NCBI GenBank assembly: GCA_963798705.1
Contig: CAWCTW010000005.1
Location: 1,612,001-1,676,000, forward strand
Source: AC-56 sp963798705
Lineage (GTDB): Bacteria > Actinomycetota > Thermoleophilia > Solirubrobacterales > 70-9
Reading direction: 5' to 3'
DNA: 64,000 bases
In this document: in pieces, positions 8,335 to 16,627 of the stretch
Numbering within the stretch: the first letter of the stretch is position 1
Layout of the letters: every line of letters begins with the position of its first letter
Translations under genes and position numbers: made by a program
Notes under the pieces: model-generated
The model's input: the letters and a program-made list of their open reading frames with translations, nothing else
Database searches by the model: none
What the model was told of the DNA's origin: nothing

Positions 8335-11300
8335 ATGCCCTTCCGGCCGGTAGACCCGAAGCAGTCGTTCCCCGAGCTCGAGGACGGGATCCTTCAGCGC
8401 TGGCGCGACCGCGACGTCTTTCATCGCTCGGTCGCCCAGCGGGAGGGCGCCGAGGTGTGGAGCTTCTACGAGGGGCCTCCCACGGCGAACGGGAGGCCCG
8501 GCTCCCACCACGTGCTCTCGCGCGTGTTCAAGGACATCTACCCGCGCTATCGCACGATGCGCGGCTACCGGGTGCCACGCAAGGCCGGCTGGGATTGCCA
8601 CGGCCTGCCGGTCGAGCTGGAGGTCGAGCGCGAGCTGGGCATCTCCGAGAAGGACGAGATCGAGGCATACGGCATCGCCGAGTTCAACCGGCGCTGCCGG
8701 GAGTCCGTGTTCCGCTACGTGGACGACTGGGCGCGGCTCACCGAGCGGATCGGCTTCTGGATCGACCTGGACGACGCCTACGTGACGCTGCGCGACTCCT
8801 ACATCGAGTCGGTGTGGTGGTCACTGCGCAGGATCTGGGACGACGGTCGCCTCTACCAGGGCCACAAGGTGGTCCCCTATTGCCCGCGGTGCGGCACCGC
8901 CCTCTCCTCCCACGAGGTCGCGCAGGGCTACCAGGACGTCGAGGATCCGTCCGTCTACGTGAAGCTCCCCCTTCACGAGCCGAGCTCCAGGGACCCCGCC
9001 GCCACCGGACGCAAAGCGGAGGAGGCGGCGGGCATTGGTGTTGGGGAATCCCCCCTCAAGCCGGGCGACCAGCTCGTCGTGTGGACGACCACGCCGTGGA
9101 CGCTGATCTCGAACGCCGCCGTCGCGGTGGGGCCCGACATCGAGTACGCCCGGGTGCGGGTACCTGCCGGGGACCCGTCCGCGGCGGACGCGGAGCGGAG
9201 CACGCGGACGGGAGGTGAGGTCTTCGTCGTGGCTGCCGCCCGCGTCGAGGCGGTGCTCGGCGAGGGTGCGGAGGTGCTCGCGACATTCCCCGGCAGTGCG
9301 CTGGCGGGCACCGCCTACGAGCCCCCGTTCGGCTACATCGCCGACTACGGCCCGCGCGGCCACACCGTGCTCGAGGCCGACTTCGTCTCCACCGAGGACG
9401 GCACGGGGCTGGTGCACACCGCGGTCGCATTCGGCGAGGACGACTTCCGCCTCGGCGAGCAGTACGAGCTGACGCTCCAGAATCCGGTACGCCCGGACGG
9501 CACCTTCGACGACCGGATCACCGACTTCGCCGGGCGCAAGGTCAAGGACGCCGATCCCGACATAATCGAGGCGCTGCGGCGGGACGGTCGCCTGCTCCGG
9601 GCCGAGGTCTACGAGCACGCCTATCCGCATTGCTGGCGGTGCGGGACGGCGCTCATCTACTACGCGAAGTCGAGCTGGTACATCCGCACCACCGACGTGC
9701 GCGACCGCATGCTCGCCGAGAACGAGACGATCGGGTGGCATCCGCAGCACATCAAGCATGGCCGCTTCGGCAAGTGGCTGGAGGGAAACCAGGATTGGGC
9801 TCTCTCGCGCGAGCGTTACTGGGGCACGCCGCTGCCGATCTGGGAGTGCTCGTCGGCCGACTGCGACGAGCGCTTCTGCGCGGGATCGATCGACGACCTG
9901 CGCGACCGGGGGGGCGCGGTGCCGGACGACCTCCATCGCCCCTACATCGACGAGGTCACCCTTCGCTGCGAGGCCTGCGGCGCCGAGATGCGCCGCGTGG
10001 TCGAGACGATCGACGCCTGGTACGACTCGGGCTCGATGCCGTTCGCCCAGTGGCACTACCCGTTCGAGGGCGAGCGGGACTTCTCCGAGCGCTTTCCCGC
10101 GGACTTCATCAGCGAGGGAATCGACCAGACGCGTGGCTGGTTCTACTCCCTGCTCGCCATCTCCACGCTCCTCTTCGATTCCACTAGCTACCGCAACTGC
10201 GTGTGCTTCGGCCTCATCCTCGACCCCGAGGGCCAGAAGATGTCGAAGAGCCGCGGCAACGCCGTCGATCCCTGGGAAGTCATCCATCGCTACGGCGCCG
10301 ACGCCTTCCGCTGGTACTACTTCACCGCGCAGCAGCCGTGGGCGGGCTACCGGTTCTCCACCGAGACGCTCGGCGAGACCGTCTACCGGTTCTTCACCAC
10401 GTTGTGGAACACGTACTCGTTCTGGGTCCTGTACGCAAACGCCGAGGGGCTCTCGCCGTCCGACTTCGAAGCGCCTGGGAACGCCGCACGGGACCTGGAC
10501 CGCTGGGCGCTTTCTCGCCTCCAGACGCTGGTGAGCGAGGTGACCCAGCGCATGGACGCATTCGACTGCACCACCGCCGGGCGGGCGATCGCCGACTACG
10601 TCGACGACCTCTCCAACTGGTACGTCCGGCTGTCGCGGCGGCGTTTCTGGGAGGGCGACCGCGCCGCGTTCGCGACGCTCCGCCACTGCCTGATCACCAT
10701 CACGAGGCTGCTCGCGCCGTTCGTCCCGTTCCTCGCGGACGAGATCTACACGAACCTGGTCGGCGGCGAGGAGGGTGCCTTCGGTGAGGGTCCGGACTCG
10801 GTGCACCTCGCCGACTACCCGGAGCCGGATGCGGCGCTCCTCGATCCGGGCCTCGAGGCGGGCGTGGAGGCGGCTCTTCGAGCCGTTGAGCTCGGGCGCG
10901 CCGCCCGCGCCGCCGCGGGAGTCAAGGTTCGCCAGCCGCTGCGCAAGGCCGTGATCGTCGCCAGCGGAGCGGAGCGCCGGGAGGTCGAGCGCCTCCAGGA
11001 TCTGGTCGTGAGCGAGCTGAACGTGAAGGCGCTCGAGTTCGTATCCGAGGAGGCCGAGCTCGTCCGTTACGACGTGAAGCCGAACTACCGGTCGCTGGGA
11101 CCGCGCTTCGGCAAGCTCATGCCACAGGCCGCCGCGGCGATCGAGGCGCTCGACCCCGCGGCCGCGGCGGATGCAATCGAGGGACATCGCAAGATCGGGA
11201 TCAACGTCGACGCCACCGAGCACGAGCTCCAGCCCGACGATGTGAGCCTCGTCATGCGCCCGCTCGACGGCTACAGGGTGGAGGCCGAGGCGGGCAGGGC

Positions 11301-11589
11301 GGTCGCCCTCTCGCTCGAGCTGGACGACGAGCTGCGGCGCGAGGGACTGGCGCGCGAGATCGTCCACGCGGTGCAGAACGCCCGCCGGGACGCCGGGCTG
11401 GAGGTGACGGACCGGATCGAGCTGGTCCTGGGTGGTGACCCGGATCTCCTCGAGGCGGCGCGGGCCCACGAGCCGTACGTCGCAGGCGAGACGCTCGCAA
11501 CCACCGTCAGCTATGACGGTGAAGCGGCCGGTGCCGCGACGGAGATCGAGGGCCGGGGCCTGCGGATCGGTCTCGAGCGGATCGGTTAG
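8335..11589 (+). CDS. ileS: Isoleucyl-tRNA synthetase, type 2 (IleRS2-like)
   Basis: 1084 residues; ATG 8335 starts the family-typical MPFRPVDPKQSFPELE. The class-I HIGH motif appears in the type-2 form GRPGSHHVLSR (GSHH at 56-59), and KMSKS is at 635-639. The editing (CP1) domain lies between them, with PYCPRCGTALSSHEVAQGY and zinc-type CWRCGTAL/CEACGAEM pairs; an anticodon-binding domain follows, then a long C-terminal extension (VRQPLRK onward). It attaches Ile to tRNA-Ile. The GxHH form of HIGH marks the eukaryote-like IleRS2 group, several members of which resist mupirocin. No T-box leader is visible in the short upstream gap. Confidence 0.95.
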   Translation: MPFRPVDPKQSFPELEDGILQRWRDRDVFHRSVAQREGAEVWSFYEGPPTANGRPGSHHVLSRVFKDIYPRYRTMRGYRVPRKAGWDCHGLPVELEVERELGISEKDEIEAYGIAEFNRRCRESVFRYVDDWARLTERIGFWIDLDDAYVTLRDSYIESVWWSLRRIWDDGRLYQGHKVVPYCPRCGTALSSHEVAQGYQDVEDPSVYVKLPLHEPSSRDPAATGRKAEEAAGIGVGESPLKPGDQLVVWTTTPWTLISNAAVAVGPDIEYARVRVPAGDPSAADAERSTRTGGEVFVVAAARVEAVLGEGAEVLATFPGSALAGTAYEPPFGYIADYGPRGHTVLEADFVSTEDGTGLVHTAVAFGEDDFRLGEQYELTLQNPVRPDGTFDDRITDFAGRKVKDADPDIIEALRRDGRLLRAEVYEHAYPHCWRCGTALIYYAKSSWYIRTTDVRDRMLAENETIGWHPQHIKHGRFGKWLEGNQDWALSRERYWGTPLPIWECSSADCDERFCAGSIDDLRDRGGAVPDDLHRPYIDEVTLRCEACGAEMRRVVETIDAWYDSGSMPFAQWHYPFEGERDFSERFPADFISEGIDQTRGWFYSLLAISTLLFDSTSYRNCVCFGLILDPEGQKMSKSRGNAVDPWEVIHRYGADAFRWYYFTAQQPWAGYRFSTETLGETVYRFFTTLWNTYSFWVLYANAEGLSPSDFEAPGNAARDLDRWALSRLQTLVSEVTQRMDAFDCTTAGRAIADYVDDLSNWYVRLSRRRFWEGDRAAFATLRHCLITITRLLAPFVPFLADEIYTNLVGGEEGAFGEGPDSVHLADYPEPDAALLDPGLEAGVEAALRAVELGRAARAAAGVKVRQPLRKAVIVASGAERREVERLQDLVVSELNVKALEFVSEEAELVRYDVKPNYRSLGPRFGKLMPQAAAAIEALDPAAAADAIEGHRKIGINVDATEHELQPDDVSLVMRPLDGYRVEAEAGRAVALSLELDDELRREGLAREIVHAVQNARRDAGLEVTDRIELVLGGDPDLLEAARAHEPYVAGETLATTVSYDGEAAGAATEIEGRGLRIGLERIG

Positions 11590-11601
11590 CCAGGGGACGG
11601 G

Positions 11602-11739
11602 ACCTCGCTCGAGGCGGTCATCTTCGACCTGGACGGGGTGCTGATCGACTCCGCATCCGTCTGGGGCGAGGTCCGGGAGCAGGTGACCGGCGAGCTCGGA
11701 GGACGCTGGCACGACCGGGCCCAGCAGGAGATGATGGGG
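11602..11739 (+). pseudogene. Remnant of a HAD-superfamily phosphatase (beta-phosphoglucomutase-like)
   Basis: One frame reads SLEAVIFDLDGVLIDSASVW followed by GEVREQVTGELGGRWHDRAQQEMMG. This is the start of a HAD subfamily hydrolase, with nucleophile motif DLDGVLIDS and the beginning of the cap domain. After MMG the similarity stops, the frame drifts into non-homologous residues and ends within ~100 bp, and no plausible start codon precedes the motif. About 170 further residues would be needed for a functional enzyme. It sits directly after ileS and before the thioredoxin gene, so it looks like deletion debris. Confidence 0.7.
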
Positions 11740-11829
11740 AGAGCTCCCACGAATCGTCGCCGAAGCGTTTGCGGCCTGAGGGACGCTATGACGTCCCCAA
11801 AACCCCAAACGCCGAGCTGTGAATCAGGT

Positions 11830-12156
11830 CTAGGCGAGTGAGGGCTCGAGCTCGGACTCGAGGCGCCGCTTCGGCATCGCTCCGATCACGCGCTTGGCCT
11901 CGGACCCGTCCTTGAACAGGATCAGGGTCGGGATGGAGAGGACCTCGTACTGCGCGGCCGTCTGCTGGTTCTCGTCGGTGTTGAGGCTGACGATGTGCAG
12001 ATCGTCGCGCTCGGCGGCCATCTCCTCGAGGATCGGATGGACCACGCGGCAGGGCCCGCACCATGGCGCCCAGAAGTCGACCAGCACCGGCTGCTCGGCG
12101 TCGAGCACCTCGGACTGGAAGGTTCCATCGGTCACGTCGGGAAGCTTCCCAGTCAC
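11830..12156 (-). CDS. trxA: Thioredoxin
   Basis: 108 residues with the canonical thioredoxin fold: LVDFWAPWCGPCRVVHPILEEMA (active site WCGPC at 32-36), the cis-Pro segment VLSIPTLILFKDG, and C-terminal helix. It is the general dithiol reductant for ribonucleotide reductase, MsrA and other targets, recharged by thioredoxin reductase, which is not in the window. GTG 12156 has a good SD (AGGAGAG). Upstream (12157-12303) there is no gene; an AT-rich patch at 12211-12230 includes TATAGT on the minus strand, a possible -10 element. Confidence 0.95.
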   Translation of the reverse strand: MTGKLPDVTDGTFQSEVLDAEQPVLVDFWAPWCGPCRVVHPILEEMAAERDDLHIVSLNTDENQQTAAQYEVLSIPTLILFKDGSEAKRVIGAMPKRRLESELEPSLA

Positions 12157-12303
12157 TTTCTCTCTCCTGATCGCTCGCTCATCTCAACGCGTCGGCCACT
12201 TGCCGCTCGCCATTACTATACAAAATAAAGTACGGATCTCCGGCGAGCGGCGGGAGGCTCGCGACGGGGAAGCATATGCCGATCGAGGTCGCTGTAGCGC
12301 AGG

Positions 12304-13017
12304 TCAGCGTCCGCGCAGGCGCATCGCCGGAACGCGCCAGGCCGCCTCGAGGACGATCCCGCCGGTCATCTTGGAGGCCCCCACCCGCCGGTCCCGAAAG
12401 ACGATGGGCACCTCGACGACCCGAAAGCCGGCGCGGATAGCCCGAAAGGTGGTTTCGACCTGGAAGGCGTAGCCGAGCGAGCCCAGCGAGTCGAGGTCGA
12501 GCGCCTCGAGCACCGCCCGGCGAAAGACCTTGAAGCCCCCGGTGAGGTCGTGGACGTCGATCCCGAGGGCCGTCCGCGCATAGGCGCTGCCCCAGCGACT
12601 GACCGCCCGTCGCCCGGGCCCCCAGTCAGTGACCCCGCCACCGTCGACGTAGCGCGACCCGAGCACGACGTCGGCGCCGTCGGCGGCCTCGATCATCCGC
12701 GGAAGGTCCTTCGGGTCGTGCGAGAAGTCGGCATCCATCTGCACCACGAGGTCGGCTCCCCGCGCGAGCGCCTCGCGAAATCCTGCCACGTATGCCGGCC
12801 CGATGCCCTCCTTGCCCGGCCGGTGCATGACCGTCACGTCGTCGTGCGCGTCCGCGAGCCGATCGGCGATCCGGCCTGTCCCGTCCGGGGACGCGTCGTC
12901 GACGATCAGCACCCGCCGGGAGGGCGGCAGCGATTCGAGGGCCGCCTCGACGATCGCCTCGACGTTCGCCGCTTCGTTGTATGTGGGGATGACGAGCCAG
13001 ACGCGCGCACGCATCAT
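12304..13017 (-). CDS. Polyprenol-phosphate mannose synthase-like glycosyltransferase (GT2, DPM1-like)
   Basis: About 237 residues. GT-A features: VWLVIPTYNEAANVEAIV at the N terminus, VLIVDDASPDGTG, and the metal-binding MDADFSHDPKDLPRM. Later GSRYVDGGGVTDWG and DLTGGFKVFRRAVLE match the dolichol/polyprenol-phosphate mannosyltransferase group. Such enzymes move a hexose from a nucleotide sugar to polyprenyl phosphate on the inner membrane face, supplying periplasmic mannosyltransferases. There is no C-terminal membrane anchor or fused Lnt domain. ATG 13017 is preferred; GTG 13026 and ATG 13014 are also possible. Confidence 0.85.
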   Translation of the reverse strand: MMRARVWLVIPTYNEAANVEAIVEAALESLPPSRRVLIVDDASPDGTGRIADRLADAHDDVTVMHRPGKEGIGPAYVAGFREALARGADLVVQMDADFSHDPKDLPRMIEAADGADVVLGSRYVDGGGVTDWGPGRRAVSRWGSAYARTALGIDVHDLTGGFKVFRRAVLEALDLDSLGSLGYAFQVETTFRAIRAGFRVVEVPIVFRDRRVGASKMTGGIVLEAAWRVPAMRLRGR

Positions 13018-13072
13018 CAACGACACCAGCCAGTTTCGGGGCCGGAGCCCCTCACCTCAAACTCCGGCATCC

Positions 13073-13127
13073 CCCGATGCTATTCGTCGCCTCCGGGCCC
13101 GCATCGGGCTCCCGCCGCGACGAATAG
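13073..13127 (+). promoter_or_regulatory. Overlapping inverted repeats (possible pseudoknot) before polX
   Basis: Two perfect inverted repeats interlock. Pair A is CCCGATGC (13073-13080) with GCATCGGG (13101-13108). Pair B is CTATTCGTCG (13080-13089) with CGACGAATAG (13118-13127). The A-B-A'-B' order permits either a pseudoknot or mutually exclusive hairpins in RNA, or two overlapping DNA operators. Arm B' overlaps the presumed -10 TAGGTT (13125-13130) of polX, ten bases before its ATG, so DNA-level control of that promoter is also plausible. Confidence 0.55.
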
Positions 13128-13137
13128 GTTTGGGGTC

Positions 13138-14874
13138 ATGCGAAACACCGAGATCGCTGATGCGCTGAGCGAGCTCGCGACCCTGTACGAGCTCGACGGA
13201 GCCATCCGCTATCGCGTGCTCGCCTATCGCGAGGCGGCGCGCGTGATCCGCCAGAGCCCGGTCTCGGTCGCGGAGCTTGCGCGTGCGGGACGGGCAACCG
13301 AGCTCCCCGGCGTCGGCAAGACGCTCGAGGGAAAGATCGTGACCCTCCTGGACACGGGCGAGATCCCGTCCGCCGCCAAGCTCAAGCGGAAGTTCCCGGT
13401 CTCCCTGGTGGAGGTCACCCGGGTCCCCGGAGTCGGCGCCAAGACGGCCCGCCGGCTCTACGACGAGCTCGGCGTCGCAAACCTGGACGACCTGCGCAAG
13501 GCGGCGCAGGAGGAGCGCATCCGAGGCCTCAAGGGCCTGGGCCCGAAGGTGGAGGAGAACGTGCTCGCATCGCTGGGCAAGCTCGCCGACCGGGGACCGG
13601 CGGAGCGCCTGCTCCTCTCGGAGGTGCTCCCCGTCGCCGAGCGGATCGCCGCAGACTTGCGGGCCAACCCGGCCAGCGACGCGGTCGAGGTCGCCGGATC
13701 GGCGCGGCGGCGTGCGGAGACGTGTCACGACGTCGACCTGATCGCCACCGCCAGCCAGCCCGTCGTCCTCGCAGGGGCGCTCCTCGACCATCCCCTGGTC
13801 GTCGCGAAGGGCTCGGCGCGAAAGAGCGGCGCCCGCGCGACGACTCACAACGGCGTCGCCGTCGACCTGCGGATCGTCGCTCCCGACGCCTACGGCAACC
13901 TGCTCCAGCACTTCACTGGATCCGCCGAGCACAACGTCGAGCTTCGCGAGCGCGCGGTCGCGATGGGCCTCTCGGTCTCCGAGCACGGCATCGCGGACGC
14001 CGAGTCCGGCGAGATCGCCCGCTACTCGACGGAGGAGGAGGTGTACCGGCGCCTGGGCCTCGACTACGTCGAGCCTGAGCTGCGCGAGGCAAACGGCGAG
14101 ATCCGCGCCGCGGCCGAGGGCACGCTCCCCGCCCTGGTGACCCTGGACGACATCCGGGGCGACCTGCACTGCCACACGACCCTCTCCGACGGGCGCAACT
14201 CCCTGGAGGAGATGGCCGCCGCGGCGCGGGAGCGCGGCTACGCCTACCTCGCGGTCACGGATCACTCGGCGAGCCACGGCTTCGGCGACCACGTGACCCC
14301 CGAGCGCCTGGCGCAGCGGATCGAGGAGATCCGCGAGCTGAACTCGGGGGTGCGAGGATTTCGCGTGCTCGCGGGCTCGGAGGTCAACGTGATGCCCGAT
14401 GGCTCACTGGACTACGGCGATGAGCTCCTTGGGGAGCTCGACTGGGTGATCGCGAGCGTGCACACCTCGTTCAAGATCTCCGCCCGGGCGATGACCGAGC
14501 GGATCGTGACGGCGATCGAGCACCCGCTCGTCGATTGCATCGGGCACCTGACCGGCCGGCTGATCAACCGCCGCGACCCCTACGACCTTGACGTCGAGCG
14601 CGTCGCCGAGGCGGCCGCGGGCACCGGGACGATGCTGGAGATCAACGGCAACCCCAACCGGCGCGACCTGTCGGAGCGCCACGCCCGCCTGGCGGCGGAG
14701 GCCGGCGTGATGATCTGCGTCAACACGGATGCCCACGGCACCGACACCCTGAGCAACATCGCGTACGGGCTGGCGACCGCCCGCCGGGCCTGGCTCACGG
14801 CGGGGCAGGTGGCCAACACCCGCTCGTGGCGGGACTTCGCGCGCCTGCGCAAGCGGGCGAAACTGGTTCGCTAA
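13138..14874 (+). CDS. polX: DNA polymerase X with PHP domain
   Basis: 578 residues, typical of bacterial PolX. The N-terminal helix-hairpin-helix region has ELPGVGKTLEGKI and TRVPGVGAKTARRLYDELG. The nucleotidyltransferase palm carries VAGSARRRAETCHDVDLI, with metal ligands D198/D200. A C-terminal PHP domain starts DDIRGDLHCHTTLSDGR (H344, H346) and contains EVNVMPDGS and INGNPNRRDL. Family members do gap-filling in base-excision repair, and the PHP domain gives 3'-5' exonuclease and AP-endonuclease activity. ATG 13138 follows TAGGTT by 7 nt without SD, so it is probably leaderless. Confidence 0.93.
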   Translation: MRNTEIADALSELATLYELDGAIRYRVLAYREAARVIRQSPVSVAELARAGRATELPGVGKTLEGKIVTLLDTGEIPSAAKLKRKFPVSLVEVTRVPGVGAKTARRLYDELGVANLDDLRKAAQEERIRGLKGLGPKVEENVLASLGKLADRGPAERLLLSEVLPVAERIAADLRANPASDAVEVAGSARRRAETCHDVDLIATASQPVVLAGALLDHPLVVAKGSARKSGARATTHNGVAVDLRIVAPDAYGNLLQHFTGSAEHNVELRERAVAMGLSVSEHGIADAESGEIARYSTEEEVYRRLGLDYVEPELREANGEIRAAAEGTLPALVTLDDIRGDLHCHTTLSDGRNSLEEMAAAARERGYAYLAVTDHSASHGFGDHVTPERLAQRIEEIRELNSGVRGFRVLAGSEVNVMPDGSLDYGDELLGELDWVIASVHTSFKISARAMTERIVTAIEHPLVDCIGHLTGRLINRRDPYDLDVERVAEAAAGTGTMLEINGNPNRRDLSERHARLAAEAGVMICVNTDAHGTDTLSNIAYGLATARRAWLTAGQVANTRSWRDFARLRKRAKLVR

Positions 14875-14886
14875 GATAATTAGCGA
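14868..14886 (+). promoter_or_regulatory. Candidate MarR operator overlapping the marR start
   Basis: Perfect inverted repeat TCGCTAA-N5-TTAGCGA spans the end of polX and the A of the MarR ATG. It covers the probable -10 TAAGAT (14872-14877) and the presumed start point. Size, symmetry and position match MarR-family autorepression sites. Confidence 0.65.
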
Positions 14887-15344
14887 TGGTAACGAATGCC
14901 CCGGAACTCGCCGCCGAGCGTGACCTGAGCGGCTTGGCCGCTCGTCTCCGCCTGGTGATCACGAGGACCGCGCGCCGGCTGCGCCAGCAGGCGGCCAGCG
15001 ATCTCGGGCCGTCGCAGACCGCCGCGCTGGCGACCGTCGAGCGCCACGGGCCACTGACCCCCAGCGAGCTCGCGCGGATCGAGCGCATCCAGCGGCCCAC
15101 GGCGACCAGGATCGTCGCCCGGCTGGAGGAGGCCGAGCTGGTCGAGCGCATCGCGGACCCCTCCGACGGTCGCTCGTTCACCGTGAGCACCACCCCGGCC
15201 GGCGCGGCCCTCATGAACAAGCTCCGAACCCGGAAGAATGCCTATCTGGCCCGGCGCCTGCGCGGCACCGACGACGGGGACCTCGCCACCCTGGAGCGCG
15301 CCGCCGAGATCCTGGAGGACCTGCTGGAGGGCGAGCGCCGGTGA
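14886..15344 (+). CDS. MarR-family transcriptional regulator
   Basis: 152 residues with the MarR winged helix: SDLGPSQTAALATVERHGPLTPSELARIERIQRPTATRIVARLEEAELVERIADPSDGRSFTVSTT. The wing contains the family's conserved D-x-R (DPSDGRS). It should bind DNA as a dimer and respond to a small phenolic or drug-like ligand. The palindrome at its own start codon suggests autoregulation, and the MFS exporter gene overlaps its 3' end by 4 nt (GTGA), so the pair forms one operon with the exporter as the main target. ATG 14886 is 8 nt after TAAGAT with no SD. Confidence 0.9.
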   Translation: MVTNAPELAAERDLSGLAARLRLVITRTARRLRQQAASDLGPSQTAALATVERHGPLTPSELARIERIQRPTATRIVARLEEAELVERIADPSDGRSFTVSTTPAGAALMNKLRTRKNAYLARRLRGTDDGDLATLERAAEILEDLLEGERR

Positions 15345-16627
15345 GCGCCGCCCTGAGGCGATCCTTCACCTCCCTATCCGTTCCGAACTACCGGCGCTAC
15401 TTCGCCGGCCAGCTCATCTCACTGAGCGGCAACTGGATGCAGGTCGTCGCCGAGATGTGGCTCATCCTGGCGCTGACCGGCAGCGGGGTGGCCGTCGGCG
15501 TCACCTCGGCCCTCCAGTTCCTGCCGCTCCTGCTGTTCGCCGCTTGGGGTGGCCTCCTCGCGGACCGGTTCCCGAAGCGCTCACTGCTCAGCATCACCCA
15601 GTCGCTGGCGATGGTTCCGGCGCTGACCCTGCTGGCCATCACGGCCACCGGCGTGGTGACGCCGTGGATGGTCTGGGCGCTGGTCTTCGTCCGCGGAACG
15701 ATCAACTCCATCGACTACCCCGCCCGCCAGAGCTTCGCGATCGAGATGGTGGGGCCAGACCGCCTGGTCAACGCCGTGAGCCTGAACAGCGTGATCATCC
15801 ACTCCGCCCGGATTCTCGGGCCCGCGGCCGCCGGGGTGATGATCGCGACCGTGGGGGTGGAGCCGTGCTTCCTGCTGAACGCGCTCTCGTTCGCCGCCAT
15901 GGTCGTCGCCCTGCGCGCGATGCGGCCCGAGGACCTGGGCTCGGCGCCGATCGCGGACCGGCGCCCGGGCGCCGTGCGAGCCGCGGTGGGCTATGTCGCG
16001 CGCACGCCGGCGCTCGCCATCCCGCTCGCGATGATGGCCGTGGTCGGGACCCTCGGGTACAACTTCCAGGTCATCCTGCCGCTGCTGGCCCGGTTCAGCT
16101 TCGACGGCGGGGCGGCGACGTACACCGCGCTCGCGGTCGCGATGGGGGTGGGATCGGTGATGGGCGCGCTCGCCGCCGGGGCGCGCCAACGGGTCGGCCC
16201 ACGCCTTCTCGTCGCCGCCGCGTTCGGCTTCGGAGCCGTCGCGCTGATCGCCGCCGCCGCCCCCTCGATTCCCCTCGAGATGGCGGCGCTGATCCCGCTG
16301 GGCGCGGCCAGCGTCACCTTCGCCGCCGGGATCAACTCGTCCCTCCAGCTCGCGGCGGAGCCCGACATGCGAGGCAGGGTCATGGCCCTGTACACCGTGG
16401 TGTTCCTGGGCTCCACCCCGATCGGTGGGCCGATCGCGGGCTGGCTCAGCCAGGCGATCGACCCGCGGGCCGCGCTCGTGCTCGCGGGGGCAGCGGGGCT
16501 CGCGGCGGCGCTGGGCGCCCGGGCGGCGTTCAGGAGCGCGTCGGGCGACGGGCCTAGCCGGTGGCGGGAGGAGGCGGAGGAGGATGTCCCGCCGGGATGC
16601 GGTCGCGTCCCAGCCCGGGTGTCCTGA
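15341..16627 (+). CDS. MFS efflux transporter (EntS-like)
   Basis: 428 residues with about 12 hydrophobic segments. The start SVPNYRRYFAGQLISLSGNWMQ is typical of the EntS/multidrug branch of the major facilitator superfamily, and GGLLADRFPKR is the A-type loop between TM2 and TM3. It likely exports a drug or metabolite, and the MarR gene that overlaps it (GTGA) fits inducible efflux. The C-terminal ~25 residues (after SGDGPSRWREEAEED) are hydrophilic and lie in a 74-bp convergent overlap with the next gene on the other strand. Confidence 0.9.
   Translation: MSAALRRSFTSLSVPNYRRYFAGQLISLSGNWMQVVAEMWLILALTGSGVAVGVTSALQFLPLLLFAAWGGLLADRFPKRSLLSITQSLAMVPALTLLAITATGVVTPWMVWALVFVRGTINSIDYPARQSFAIEMVGPDRLVNAVSLNSVIIHSARILGPAAAGVMIATVGVEPCFLLNALSFAAMVVALRAMRPEDLGSAPIADRRPGAVRAAVGYVARTPALAIPLAMMAVVGTLGYNFQVILPLLARFSFDGGAATYTALAVAMGVGSVMGALAAGARQRVGPRLLVAAAFGFGAVALIAAAAPSIPLEMAALIPLGAASVTFAAGINSSLQLAAEPDMRGRVMALYTVVFLGSTPIGGPIAGWLSQAIDPRAALVLAGAAGLAAALGARAAFRSASGDGPSRWREEAEEDVPPGCGRVPARVS

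Noticed and set aside
8821..11808. Very long antisense ORF (about 995 codons) opposite ileS
   Set aside because: High GC keeps opposite frames open. The plus frame has full IleRS motifs, while the antisense product is Arg/Gly/Leu-rich without domains.
11763..11829. Possible third copy of the hairpin + 12-mer repeat (GCGTTTGCGGCCTGAGG)
   Set aside because: Resemblance is limited to a few bases; the ACGCACCACTCG 12-mer is missing.
12205..12245. Promoter for trxA at TATAGT (12215-12220, minus strand)
   Set aside because: No matching -35 at 16-18 bp; only noted as possible.
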